Assembly (NCBI GenBank): GCA_044221555.1
Contig: JBGAOY010000036.1
Location: 1-34,284, forward strand
DNA: 34,284 nt
Direction of reading: 5' to 3'
Source: JAEUJM01 sp044221555
Lineage (GTDB): Bacteria > Actinomycetota > Acidimicrobiia > Acidimicrobiales > DATDAH01
Positions 1-7,990 of the stretch are shown piece after piece. Numbering within the stretch: the first letter of the stretch is position 1; every line of letters starts with the position of its first letter. A model generated the notes under the pieces. It had not been told where the DNA came from and searched no databases. It saw only the letters and a list, made by a program, of their open reading frames with translations. The position numbers were made by a program, and so were the translations under genes.

Positions 1-1
1 C

Positions 2-802
2 CTGTGGACCCCCACCGCGACCGAGGGCACGCTGCACAGCGACCGACCCGGCGTGGTGCTGTCGGAGAAGGCGGCGGACGACCTCGGTGTCGGGGTGGGC
101 GACCCGGTCGTGCTGCGGCACCCGCTTCGTGAGGGCGTCGGCTACCGCTGGGTCGAGACGACCCTGCCGGTCATCGCCCTGCACCCGAACCCCTACCGAT
201 TCGTGGCCTACCTGGACGTCGAGTGGGCGACGTTGTTCAACCTCGAGGGCATCGTCAACACCGTCCGGGTGGCCCCCGCCGAGGGCACCAGCGTCGAGGA
301 CGTGCAACGGGCCCTGTTCGGTCAGCCGGGCGTCGCCTCGGTTCAGCCCGTCTCCGAACTGGCCGACAGCGTCCGTGAGCAGATCGACGAGGTGCTGGGC
401 ATCTTCAACGTGATCGAGGCCGCCGTGCTCCTCATGGCCTTGCTGATCGCCTTCAACGCCACCTCGATCAACATGGACGAGCGGGCGCGCGAGAACGCCA
501 CGCTCTTCGCCTTCGGCCTGCCGGTGCACCGAGTCGTGCTCGTGGCGGTGACCGAGAGCGTGGTCATCGGGGTGCTCGGAACCCTCACGGGTGTGGTGGC
601 CGGGCGCGTCCTGTTGGCGTGGCTCATCCAGGTGATCGTCCCGGAGTCGTTGCCCGACATCGGCGTCGTCACCTATCTGTCGGGGCGGACGGTGGCCACC
701 GCTGTCGTCCTCGGCGTGCTGGCCGTCGCCGTGGCCCCACTGCTCACCATCCGCCGCCTGCGGCGCATGGACATCCCGTCCACGTTGCGGGTGGTCGAGT
801 GA
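2..802 (+). CDS. FtsX-family ABC transporter permease, C-terminal part (5' end outside window)
   Basis: The reading frame is already open at base 2, so the gene begins upstream of the window; about 266 residues are visible. The visible part has a soluble periplasmic (MacB_PCD-like) segment with the phrase GVVLSEKAADDLGVGVGD, then a hydrophobic helix (IEAAVLLMALLIAFNATSI), the short cytoplasmic stretch NMDERARENATLFAFGL, and two more membrane helices ending in IRRLRRMDIPSTLRVVE. This helix / loop with E-R-E-A-lFaFG-like motif / helix / helix layout is the signature of the FtsX domain. Such permeases work with a LolD/MacB-type ATPase in lipid, peptide or cell-envelope traffic. The ATPase is expected upstream and is not seen here. 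The substrate cannot be told. The family call is secure; the role is not. Confidence 0.88.
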   Translation: MWTPTATEGTLHSDRPGVVLSEKAADDLGVGVGDPVVLRHPLREGVGYRWVETTLPVIALHPNPYRFVAYLDVEWATLFNLEGIVNTVRVAPAEGTSVEDVQRALFGQPGVASVQPVSELADSVREQIDEVLGIFNVIEAAVLLMALLIAFNATSINMDERARENATLFAFGLPVHRVVLVAVTESVVIGVLGTLTGVVAGRVLLAWLIQVIVPESLPDIGVVTYLSGRTVATAVVLGVLAVAVAPLLTIRRLRRMDIPSTLRVVE

Positions 803-836
803 TCCGGCGCCCCCCTTGCCCCCGGCGAACGAATAG

Positions 837-871
837 TCTACGATTTCCGAAGTGCCTTCGGAAATCGTAGA
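837..871. promoter_or_regulatory. Perfect palindrome covering the TetR gene promoter and start codon (putative autoregulatory operator)
   Basis: Two perfect 16-bp arms (837-852 and 856-871; left arm reads TCTACGATTTCCGAAG) are separated by 3 bp. The -10-like hexamer TACGAT lies at 839-844 in the left arm, 7 bp before the GTG start at 852, and the start codon lies at the centre of symmetry. A repressor dimer bound here would cover the -10, the predicted transcription start and the first codons. Autoregulation through an adjacent palindrome is usual for TetR proteins; that this one binds here is inference. Confidence 0.7.
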
Positions 872-1628
872 TGCATCGGCGGCGACGGTCGACCGGCGGA
901 CCCGCAAGCGCGACGCCCGGCGCCGCGACCTGCTCGACCTGGCCCTCGACCTGAGCGAGGAGCTCGGCGTCGAGGGGGTCACCATGGCGGCGCTGGCCGA
1001 AGCGGCCGACTACGCCCCCGCGTCGCTCTACACCTACTTCCCGTCACGCAGCGCGCTGGTGGCGTCCATGCAGACCAGGGCCCTCAACCTGCTCGGGGCC
1101 GAGGCCGAGTCGACGCTCCAGGCCTGGGACCTCGCGGTCGCGGCCCGGCCCGACCCGCTGGATCCCGAGCCCGCCGCGCTGGCCAGGCTCTGGGTCTTCG
1201 GTGACCTGTTCCTCGCCGCGCCCGATGCCCACCCGCGGGAGTTCCGGCTCCAGCAGCAACTCCTCGCCAGCCCCAACGCGGAGACCGCGCAGGACGCCGC
1301 CACGGTGGTGCCGGCGGCCATGAGCGTGCTTGACCGTCCCCGGCGCCTGCTGGCCGACGCCGTCACTGCGGGCGCGCTGGAGCCGCCCCCGCCGGCCACC
1401 GACCCGCTCGACCATCCCCTCGACGGCGACGTGCTGCGGACGCTCGCGTGGGTCACCGCCCTCAACGGCGCCTTGCTGATCGACCGCCTCGACACCGGGG
1501 TGCCCACCAGCGGTGCCGTCCTCGGCGCCGAGCTCACGCGCGCGCTGCTGCGGGGCTGGGGCGCCGACCCGACCCATCTCGACGCGGCCCGCACCCTGTG
1601 CGCGGGTTGGGTCGCCGACCAGCTCTGA
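852..1628 (+). CDS. TetR-family transcriptional regulator
   Basis: 258 residues starting at GTG 852. The N-terminal third is a classic TetR DNA-binding domain: TRKRDARRRDLLDLALDLSEELG, then VTMAALAEAADYAPASLYTYFPSRSALVASM with the helix-turn-helix at about residues 45-70 and the conserved SLYxYFPSRxAL motif. The rest is a variable helical ligand-binding and dimerisation region with no recognisable ligand signature. The start is supported by TACGAT 7 bp upstream (leaderless geometry); the next in-frame ATG is inside the HTH. The gene precedes a co-directional membrane hydroxylase gene after a 73-bp gap, so lipid or isoprenoid metabolism is a plausible regulon, but this is inference. The palindrome at 837-871 suggests that it represses itself. 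Confidence 0.93.
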   Translation: MPSEIVDASAATVDRRTRKRDARRRDLLDLALDLSEELGVEGVTMAALAEAADYAPASLYTYFPSRSALVASMQTRALNLLGAEAESTLQAWDLAVAARPDPLDPEPAALARLWVFGDLFLAAPDAHPREFRLQQQLLASPNAETAQDAATVVPAAMSVLDRPRRLLADAVTAGALEPPPPATDPLDHPLDGDVLRTLAWVTALNGALLIDRLDTGVPTSGAVLGAELTRALLRGWGADPTHLDAARTLCAGWVADQL

Positions 1629-1701
1629 CCCCACCAGATCCGCTCACACCCGCTCCGTCACACCCGCTCCGTCACACCAACGTCGTCACAAAGGACCGAT
1701 C

Positions 1702-2337
1702 GTGCCCCTCGCCCTCTCCCTCCCGCTCGCCGTCGCCGTCGGATGGCTGCTCTGGACCCTCGGTGAGTACCTGCTCCACCGCTTCGCCATGCACGAGCTG
1801 CACGGCAAGGGGATCATGAGCCGCGAGCACCTCCTGCACCACGTCACCGCCGACTGGCACCTGGCCTACACCAACGTGCTCAGCTGGATCGGCATCGGTC
1901 TCGTGGGCGGGCTCGTGTGGACGCCGCTGTTCTGGTACCTCACCGGTTCGGTGGCCGTAGGCCTCGGCGTGGCGGCGGGCTGGGCGGTCGGCTACGGCTA
2001 CTACGAGTACCAGCACGCCCAGGCCCACCTGCGGGCGCCGTCGGGCACCTACTCCCACTGGCTCCGCCTCCACCACTTCCACCACCACTTCGGCCACCCG
2101 ATGGCCAACCACGGGGTGAGCGTCCCGTGGTGGGACCGCGTGTTCGGCACCCTCGAGCGGCCCGACCGGGTGCGGGTGCCCCGGCGCCTGGCCATGGCGT
2201 GGCTGCTCGACGACGACGGTGAGCTGAGGGCCGAGTTCGCCGACGACTACGTGCTGGTGGGCACCACCGCCCGCGACGAGCGCACCGATGCCCTCGACCG
2301 GGCCCGGGCCTTCGCCTCCACCGCCCCCGTCGACTGA
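1702..2337 (+). CDS. Fatty acid hydroxylase / sterol desaturase superfamily membrane protein
   Basis: 211 residues from GTG 1702, chosen because AAGGA (1691-1695) lies just upstream; a longer open frame would run back into the TetR gene. Two hydrophobic regions (about residues 2-25 and 60-100) are surrounded by the histidine clusters of the non-haem di-iron family: H26 and H31 (HRFAMH), H43 with H46/H47 (HLLHH), H105/H109, and the H124/H125/H128-H130 cluster followed by NHG (H137). The segment VPWWDRVFGTLE after the last cluster is typical. The family hydroxylates or desaturates fatty acids, sterols or carotenoids at the membrane using O2. The exact substrate cannot be read. The gene lies between a TetR regulator and a convergent acyl-CoA dehydrogenase whose stop is only 4 bp away. 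Confidence 0.85.
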   Translation: MPLALSLPLAVAVGWLLWTLGEYLLHRFAMHELHGKGIMSREHLLHHVTADWHLAYTNVLSWIGIGLVGGLVWTPLFWYLTGSVAVGLGVAAGWAVGYGYYEYQHAQAHLRAPSGTYSHWLRLHHFHHHFGHPMANHGVSVPWWDRVFGTLERPDRVRVPRRLAMAWLLDDDGELRAEFADDYVLVGTTARDERTDALDRARAFASTAPVD

Positions 2338-2341
2338 CCCC

Positions 2342-4039
2342 TCATCCCTGCATCTCGTAGGCGCCCGAGAGGGGCAGGACCTGGCCCTGCCACACCCGGT
2401 CGTAGCGCTCGGCGTCGACCGCCGGCTTGCGGATGAGGGCGACGCACAGGTCCTGCTGGGCCTGGGTGGTGCTGGGCTTGCCGTGCAGTTGCACGGCGAA
2501 GCGGGAGAGGTCGCGTACCAACACGTCGAAGATCTGGTCGACCAGGTCGTCGTCGATGTCGTAGATGGCGGCGTTCTCCAGGATGAGCTGCGCGTAGACC
2601 ACCAGCGTGAAGATCTCGCCCAGCGCCAGCAGCACGTCGATGTCGCGTGACTGGGCCTCGTCGAGCGGCGCGTCCCCGAGCAGGCGGACGAACACCTCGG
2701 CCTGCTCGAGGAACACCGCCACGTTGGGCACGTCGACGCCGGCGAACGGCGCTCGCCAGTCATCGAACCGCACGGTGCCGAGCCCGCCGGTGGGCCCCTG
2801 GTCGAACAGGAAGTCGTCGTTGGCGGCGTCGGCCCGCTGCGGCACGTCGGGCACCTCGACCGGGTCGAAGAAGTAGTTCTGCATGAACTTCACGATCAGC
2901 GAGATGTTCACGTGCACCGTGCCCTCGAGCTTGGGCAGGGCCCGGATGTCGCGGGCCGCGGCCTCGAAGTACATGTCCCTCTCGAAGCCGCGTGCCGCGA
3001 TCACGTCCCACAGGTGGTTGACCACGTCCTCGCCCTGGGTGGTGACCTTCATCTTCACCACCGGGTTGAACAGCAGGTAGCGGCGGTCCGAGAGCGAGGC
3101 CGAACGGAAGTAGTCGGCGGCCCGCAGGGCCACGAGCTTCATGGCCACCAGCCGGGCGTAGGCGTCGGTGAACAGCTGCTTCACGTGGGCGAAGTCGGTC
3201 ACCGGGTGCCCGTACAGGACGCGGTTGTGGGCGTGCGTGACCGCTTCGTACATGGCGTGGGTGCAGATGCCGATCGATGCCCAGCCCAGGTTGTACTTGC
3301 CGATGTTGACGGTGTTGAGCCCGGCGTTCCAGGCGTCGGCCCCGACGGCGATGATGTCGTCCTCGGTCACCGGGTAGTCGTGCAGGCGGAACTCCGACAC
3401 GTAGTTCTGGCTCCACACCACGTTCTTCACGAGCTCGTAGCAGTCGTGCTGCGAGCTGACCGCGAACGCCACCGGGTTGCCGTCGGGGAGCTTGCCGAAC
3501 ACCGAGACGAGGGCGGCCTGGTTGCCGTTGCCGATGTAGTACTTGCCGCCGTTGGCCCGGTAGGTGCCGTCGTCCTGCGGCTCGAGCACCATGTCGGTGG
3601 AGTACAGGTCGGCGCCGTGCTCCTTCTCGGACAGGCCGAAGGCGAAGATGCCGCCGTCGGCCAGCAGCGCCGCGGCCCGCTCGCGCAGCGGCTGGTTCTT
3701 CGACATCCACAGCGGGCCCAGGCCGAGCACGCTGACCTGCCACGTGTACCAGTACTGCAGGCCGTAGAAGCCCAGGATCTCGGCGAACTCGCAGATCCGC
3801 CAGGTGTCCCACCGGCTGTCCTCGGCACCGAGGCCGGCGGGGGTGCACATCGTGGCGAAGATGCCCTCGGCGGCCACGAAGTCGAGGAAGTCCTGGTACC
3901 AGACCGCGGCGTGGTCGTCGTCTTTCAGCCGGGCCTTGCCCCGCTGCTCGAACCACTCGACGGTCTTGGCCATCACGTCGCGGCTGCGGTCGTCGGGATA
4001 GGGGCGGTCGAGCATGCCGGGGTGCAGGAGGATGCTCAT
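2342..4039 (-). CDS. Acyl-CoA dehydrogenase family protein, long form
   Basis: 565 residues, well above the roughly 380-400 of ordinary acyl-CoA dehydrogenases. The core is recognisable: an N-terminal helical domain, the FAD-binding middle strand region (IFAFGLSEKEHGADLYSTDM, residues 131-150, and GGKYYIGNGNQAALVSVFG), and a helical C-terminal domain with ARDIRALPKLEGTVHVN, where E372 matches the catalytic base position (EGT motif). About 180 further residues follow as an acidic, mostly helical extension ending in LPLSGAYEMQG, as in long-chain or multi-domain relatives. It is expected to be an FAD enzyme introducing an alpha-beta double bond in an acyl-CoA. GGAGGT about 10 nt upstream of ATG 4039 supports the start. 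Its ATG overlaps the stop of a small upstream ORF (ATGA). Chain-length or substrate class is unknown. Confidence 0.88.
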   Translation of the reverse strand: MSILLHPGMLDRPYPDDRSRDVMAKTVEWFEQRGKARLKDDDHAAVWYQDFLDFVAAEGIFATMCTPAGLGAEDSRWDTWRICEFAEILGFYGLQYWYTWQVSVLGLGPLWMSKNQPLRERAAALLADGGIFAFGLSEKEHGADLYSTDMVLEPQDDGTYRANGGKYYIGNGNQAALVSVFGKLPDGNPVAFAVSSQHDCYELVKNVVWSQNYVSEFRLHDYPVTEDDIIAVGADAWNAGLNTVNIGKYNLGWASIGICTHAMYEAVTHAHNRVLYGHPVTDFAHVKQLFTDAYARLVAMKLVALRAADYFRSASLSDRRYLLFNPVVKMKVTTQGEDVVNHLWDVIAARGFERDMYFEAAARDIRALPKLEGTVHVNISLIVKFMQNYFFDPVEVPDVPQRADAANDDFLFDQGPTGGLGTVRFDDWRAPFAGVDVPNVAVFLEQAEVFVRLLGDAPLDEAQSRDIDVLLALGEIFTLVVYAQLILENAAIYDIDDDLVDQIFDVLVRDLSRFAVQLHGKPSTTQAQQDLCVALIRKPAVDAERYDRVWQGQVLPLSGAYEMQG

Positions 4040-4128
4040 GCTCGCGGCACCTCCTGCGTCGATGCTCGTTCGGGTTCACGGTCGGTGGGTGCCGCCGCTC
4101 CGGTCCGCTGCCCAGCCGTGTTCGTCAT
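4036..4128 (-). CDS. Possible 30-residue leader ORF overlapping the acyl-CoA dehydrogenase start
   Basis: A 30-codon ORF on the minus strand begins with ATG at 4128 and ends with TGA at 4036-4038, sharing the ATGA junction with the downstream dehydrogenase ATG (4039). A purine-rich GAGGAGA lies about 6 nt upstream. The peptide is polar and low-complexity, rich in T, A, R and E, with no membrane segment or domain. If translated, it would couple translation to the dehydrogenase gene, or may simply be a leader peptide. Support is only its ribosome-binding site and the overlap; it could be chance. Confidence 0.35.
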   Translation of the reverse strand: MTNTAGQRTGAAAPTDREPERASTQEVPRA

Positions 4129-4239
4129 GTTGGTCTCCTCGCCGAGTGCTCCCGCCGACCAGGGCCAGTTGGTACGGTCGGCGGTCGGGGACCACAGTAG
4201 GCAGCACGCCGCGGGCATGAGCACGGACAGGGGACATCG

Positions 4240-5691
4240 ATGACCATGACGACCAGGGTCGAGCAGCGCTCGCCGTACCTCGAGGGCCTCTACGCCCCCA
4301 TCGACGACGAGCGCACGGCGGACCTGGCCGTCGTCGCCGGCGCGGTGCCCGCCGACCTGCGGGGCGTGTTCGTGCGCAACGGCAGCAACCCCCGCTTCGA
4401 GCCCGAGGGCCGGTACCACTGGTTCGACGGTGACGGCATGATCCACGCCGTCCACTTCGACGAAGACGGCGCGCACTACCGCAATCGCTACGTCCGCACC
4501 CGAGCGCTGGCGATGGAGGAGGAGGCGGGCCACTCGCTGTGGACCGGCATCCTCGAGCCCCCCGACTTCTCCAAGTTCCCCGACGTCTTCAAGGACACGG
4601 GCAACACCGACCTCGTCTGGTTCAACGGCGACCTCCTGGCCCTGTGGTGGCTCGGGGGCGAGGCCTACCGCATCGCGCTCCCCGACCTCGAGACGATCGG
4701 CCGCCAGGACTTCGGCGGCACGCTCCAGACCCACATCGCCGCCCACCCCAAGGTCGATCCCGCCACCGGCGAGTTGCTGTACATCGACTTCGACCCGGTA
4801 CCGCCCTACCTCACGCTCGGCGTGGTGTCGCCCGAGGGCGAGGTGGTGCGCAGCCAGACGGTGGAGGTCGGTGGCCCCCGCCTGCAGCACGACCTGGCCT
4901 TCACCGACGACCACGTCATCGTCTTCGACTTCCCGTTCATGTGGGAGACCGACGACGGACGCTCTCGGCTGGCGTTCCACCGCGACCGGCCCGCCCGCTT
5001 CGGTCTCGTGCCCCGCCACGCGGGCACCGAGACCGACATCGCCCCCGTGCGGTGGTTCGAGACCGACCCGTGCTTCATGTACCACGTCGCCAACGCGTGG
5101 CAGGAGGGCGGCCCGGACGACGGCGTGGTCAAGCTGCTGGGGTGCGAGATCCCCGATCCGCTGTCGTTCGACCCGGGCAACGCCCCCGACCTGCCGGACG
5201 TGCCGCAGATCGCCATGTTGCGACTGCAGCCGTACCTCACCGAGTGGACGTTCCACCTCGATTCGGGTGCCATCACCAAGCAACGCCTCGACGACACCAT
5301 CGCCGAGTTCCCGACGATCGACGTGCGCCGGTTCGGTCGGCCGTTCCGCTACACGTACCTGATGCGATTCGCCGAACGACCGACCCTCGCATTCGACGGG
5401 ATCGTGCGCCACGACCGGCACACGGGCGCCACCGACACCCACACCTGGCCGCAGGGCTGGTTCGGCAACGAAGCGTCGTTCTGCCCGCGCGTGGGTGCCA
5501 CCGATGAGGGCGACGGCTACCTGGTGACCTTCGTGGTCGAGGAGGCCACGGGCCGCTCCGAGGTGCACGTCCTCGACGCCGAGCGCCTGGGCGACGAGCC
5601 GGTGTGCCGCCTGGCCGTACCGGGCCGGGTACCGGCCGGCTACCACACCTGGTGGGTGCCGGCCGAGGACCTGGCCCGCTCGGCTCGCTGA
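4240..5691 (+). CDS. Carotenoid oxygenase (RPE65 / carotenoid cleavage dioxygenase family)
   Basis: 483 residues, normal length for the family. Start ATG 4240 follows AGGGGA at a good distance. Family hallmarks are the N-terminal P.dLrGvfvRNGsNP and the GRYHWFDGDGMIHAV motif (residues 57-71), plus four histidines in the positions that bind the non-haem Fe(II): H169 (AAHPKVDP), H217 (RLQHDLAF), H282 (FMYHVANAW) and H469 (GYHTWW). The enzyme cleaves a conjugated double bond of a carotenoid, apocarotenoid or stilbene with O2 to give aldehydes; which substrate cannot be read. It is followed after 10 bp by a thiolase-like gene in the same direction, so an operon is likely. There are membrane-binding hydrophobic patches but no signal peptide. 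Confidence 0.93.
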   Translation: MTMTTRVEQRSPYLEGLYAPIDDERTADLAVVAGAVPADLRGVFVRNGSNPRFEPEGRYHWFDGDGMIHAVHFDEDGAHYRNRYVRTRALAMEEEAGHSLWTGILEPPDFSKFPDVFKDTGNTDLVWFNGDLLALWWLGGEAYRIALPDLETIGRQDFGGTLQTHIAAHPKVDPATGELLYIDFDPVPPYLTLGVVSPEGEVVRSQTVEVGGPRLQHDLAFTDDHVIVFDFPFMWETDDGRSRLAFHRDRPARFGLVPRHAGTETDIAPVRWFETDPCFMYHVANAWQEGGPDDGVVKLLGCEIPDPLSFDPGNAPDLPDVPQIAMLRLQPYLTEWTFHLDSGAITKQRLDDTIAEFPTIDVRRFGRPFRYTYLMRFAERPTLAFDGIVRHDRHTGATDTHTWPQGWFGNEASFCPRVGATDEGDGYLVTFVVEEATGRSEVHVLDAERLGDEPVCRLAVPGRVPAGYHTWWVPAEDLARSAR

Positions 5692-5701
5692 CACCGCCAC
5701 C

Positions 5702-6946
5702 GTGACCCCGTCCCCACCCTTCGTGCTCGGCGGGTTCCAGAGCGACTTCGCCACCAACGCCACCCGCGAAGGGCTGGGGCTCACCGATCTGCTGCGCGAG
5801 GCGGCGTGCGGCGCGCTCGACTCGGCCGCGCTCGGTCCCACCGACGTCGGGGTGGCGCACGTGGGGAACTTCGCGGCCGAGATCTACTCGGGCCAGGGCC
5901 ACCTGGGCGGCCTGCTCGTCGACGCGGTCCCGGAACTGGAAGGCATCGGCGTCAGCCGCCACGAGGCCGCCTGCGCCTCGGGCAGCATGGCGCTGCTGGC
6001 CGCCGCGGCCGACCTCGCCGCCGGACGGGCCGAGGTGGCGCTGGTGGTGGGCGTGGAGCTCATGCGGGCCGATGGGGCCTTTGCCGCCCAGTCGGCGCTG
6101 GGCGCGGCCGGCCGGGCCCACGACGAGGTGGCCGGGCTCGAGTACCCGTGGCCGCAGCTGTTCAGCGACGTGGCCGACGAGTACGACCGTCGCTACGGCC
6201 TCGACCATGCCCACCTGGCCGCCATCGCCCGCAAGGCGTTCACCAACGGCAGCCGCAATCCCCTCGCCCAGGCCCGCACCTGGTCGGTCGGCGACGCGTC
6301 CTTCGAGGCCGATGACGAGCTCAACCCCGTGGTGGCGGGTCGCCTCCGGCGCTACGACTGCTCGCAGGTCACCGACGGCGCCGCCGCCGTGGTGCTGGCC
6401 ACCGCCGACTACGCCCAGCGGTGGGCCGCCGGCCGCGGGCGCTCGGTCGACCACCTCGCCCGCATCGACGGGTGGGGGCACCGCACCGCCCGGATGACCA
6501 TGGCCGGCAAGCTCAGCACCAGCATCGAGCAGTCCCACGTGTTCCCCCAGATGCGTGCGGCCGCCCTCGACGCCTTCGCTCGGGCCGGCCTGTCGTCCGT
6601 GGACGAGCTCGACGCGGTGGAGACCCACGACTGCTTCACGATCAGCGAGTACGCGGCCATCGACCACCTGGGCATCACGGCACCCGGCGAGAGCTGGAAG
6701 GCGATCGAGGAGGGCCGCACCGAGATGGGCGGCGACCTGCCGGTCAACCCCTCCGGCGGGCTCCTGGCCTGCGGGCACCCCGTCGGCGCCACCGGGGTGC
6801 GCATGCTGTGGGACGCGGCCCGCCAGGTCACGGGCACCGCCGGCGAGTGCCAGGTGGAGGGTGCCCGGCGAGTCGCCACCCTCAACCTCGGGGGCAGCGT
6901 CACCACGGTCGCCAGCTTCGTCGTCAGCTCCTCCGCCCCGCTCTGA
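5702..6946 (+). CDS. SCP-x / acetyl-CoA acetyltransferase-like thiolase
   Basis: 414 residues starting at GTG 5702, 10 bp after the carotenoid oxygenase stop. The nucleophile is C91 in the motif HEAACASGSMALLAA. The second catalytic region reads VETHDCFTISEY (H309, C311), and the third is NPSGGLLACGHPVGATG with H359. This HDCF plus GHPxGATG pattern fits the SCP2-thiolase subfamily rather than the classical FadA type. The family cleaves or forms 3-ketoacyl-CoA esters, often with branched or sterol side-chain substrates, and many bacterial members need a DUF35 (OB-fold) partner. No such partner is seen in the window. The gene fits with the acyl-CoA dehydrogenase as part of a beta-oxidation-like module. 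Confidence 0.87.
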   Translation: MTPSPPFVLGGFQSDFATNATREGLGLTDLLREAACGALDSAALGPTDVGVAHVGNFAAEIYSGQGHLGGLLVDAVPELEGIGVSRHEAACASGSMALLAAAADLAAGRAEVALVVGVELMRADGAFAAQSALGAAGRAHDEVAGLEYPWPQLFSDVADEYDRRYGLDHAHLAAIARKAFTNGSRNPLAQARTWSVGDASFEADDELNPVVAGRLRRYDCSQVTDGAAAVVLATADYAQRWAAGRGRSVDHLARIDGWGHRTARMTMAGKLSTSIEQSHVFPQMRAAALDAFARAGLSSVDELDAVETHDCFTISEYAAIDHLGITAPGESWKAIEEGRTEMGGDLPVNPSGGLLACGHPVGATGVRMLWDAARQVTGTAGECQVEGARRVATLNLGGSVTTVASFVVSSSAPL

Positions 6947-7017
6947 CTGACCGGTCGCGCCGCCATGTTGCAGACTGCACCCAGGGCGACCGTGCCCCAG
7001 ATCCGGAGGCGACCGCG

Positions 7018-7947
7018 TTGACCTACCAGTGGAACGTGGGCGAGGGCGTGGCCGACGGCTTCCGGCGCATCGCCGGCGAGGAGCTCGACAGCGCCGTCGC
7101 CGGGCTCACCGATCCGCACGAGCGAGGGATCGAGCCGACGGTCCACGACGTCCGCAAGCGCTGCAAGAAGGTCCGCGGCCTCGCCCGGCTGGTGCGACCG
7201 GGGCTCGGCGCGACCTACCGGGTGATCAACCGGGCCGCGGGCGACGCCGCCGCGCAGCTCTCGCCGATCCGTGACGCACACGCCACCCTGGCGTCGTTCG
7301 ACCACCTGCTGGCCAACGTGGAGGGTGAGCTCCAGACCGGTGGGCTCTTCGCGGTGCGGGCGGAGCTCTCACGGCGGGCGCACGAGGCCACCCAGTCGGT
7401 GGCCGCGCACGAGGCCGAGGTGCGCGATGCGCTCGAGGGTCTGGTGGCGTTGCGCGCCACGGTGGCCGACTGCGAGCTCGACGACGACATCGACGTCGTG
7501 ATCGACGGCATCACCGCCACCTACCGCCGGGGTCGCGACGCCATGGACCGGGCGCGCCACGACGGCGACGACGAGGCGCTGCACGAGTGGCGCAAGCGCG
7601 AGAAGGACCTCTGGTACGCCACTCGCCTGCTCACGCCGTGGGCGCCGGCCGTGCTCGGCCCCGACGCCCGGCTGCTGCACGTGCTGTCCGAGGACCTCGG
7701 CGACGACCACGACCTCGCCGTCCTCACCGACCTGGTCGACGTCGACCCCGCCGCCTTCGGTGGCGACGACGCGGTGGCCGCGGCCACCGCCCTCGCCGCC
7801 CGGTCACGCACGTCGCTGCAGGACCACGCCTTCGGGCTCGGCGTGCAGGTCTATGCCGAGCGGCCCAAGGCCTTCCGGCGGCGCCTCCACGCCTACTGGA
7901 GGACCTGGTCGCGGTTCGGCCGAGCACTGCCCGAGGCCGGCTCCTGA
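7018..7947 (+). CDS. CHAD-domain protein
   Basis: 309 residues from a TTG start at 7018, chosen because GGAGG at 7005-7009 lies 8 bp upstream; longer open frames would overlap the thiolase gene. The protein is a helical CHAD domain with its two conserved basic histidine motifs, HDVRKRCKKVRGLARL near the N-terminus and HEWRKREKDLWYATRLL in the second half, followed by DLGDDHDLAVL. CHAD (conserved histidine alpha-helical) domains bind inorganic polyphosphate through this positively charged face, and some members are fused to CYTH triphosphatase domains; this one is free-standing. No signal peptide is seen. The role in polyphosphate storage or signalling is inferred from the family. It ends just before a convergent gene. 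Confidence 0.9.
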   Translation: MTYQWNVGEGVADGFRRIAGEELDSAVAGLTDPHERGIEPTVHDVRKRCKKVRGLARLVRPGLGATYRVINRAAGDAAAQLSPIRDAHATLASFDHLLANVEGELQTGGLFAVRAELSRRAHEATQSVAAHEAEVRDALEGLVALRATVADCELDDDIDVVIDGITATYRRGRDAMDRARHDGDDEALHEWRKREKDLWYATRLLTPWAPAVLGPDARLLHVLSEDLGDDHDLAVLTDLVDVDPAAFGGDDAVAAATALAARSRTSLQDHAFGLGVQVYAERPKAFRRRLHAYWRTWSRFGRALPEAGS

Positions 7948-7966
7948 CCCAGCCGACGGGCGGCCA

Positions 7967-7989
7967 CCCGCCGCGACCGAGGCGGCGGG
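7967..7989. terminator. GC-rich hairpin between convergent genes
   Basis: An 8-bp perfect stem (CCCGCCGC / GCGGCGGG) with a 7-nt loop sits in the 43-bp gap between the CHAD gene and the oppositely oriented synthetase gene. No T-tract follows on either strand, so it could act only as a weak or factor-assisted bidirectional terminator. Confidence 0.4.
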
Positions 7990-7990
7990 A

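Noticed and set aside
4036..5841. A 601-codon open frame on the minus strand across the carotenoid oxygenase gene
   Set aside because: Composition is Val/Gly/His/Arg-rich with no domain, and the plus strand here has a convincing carotenoid oxygenase. In GC-rich DNA long frames opposite real genes are common. Only its last 30 codons are kept as a candidate.
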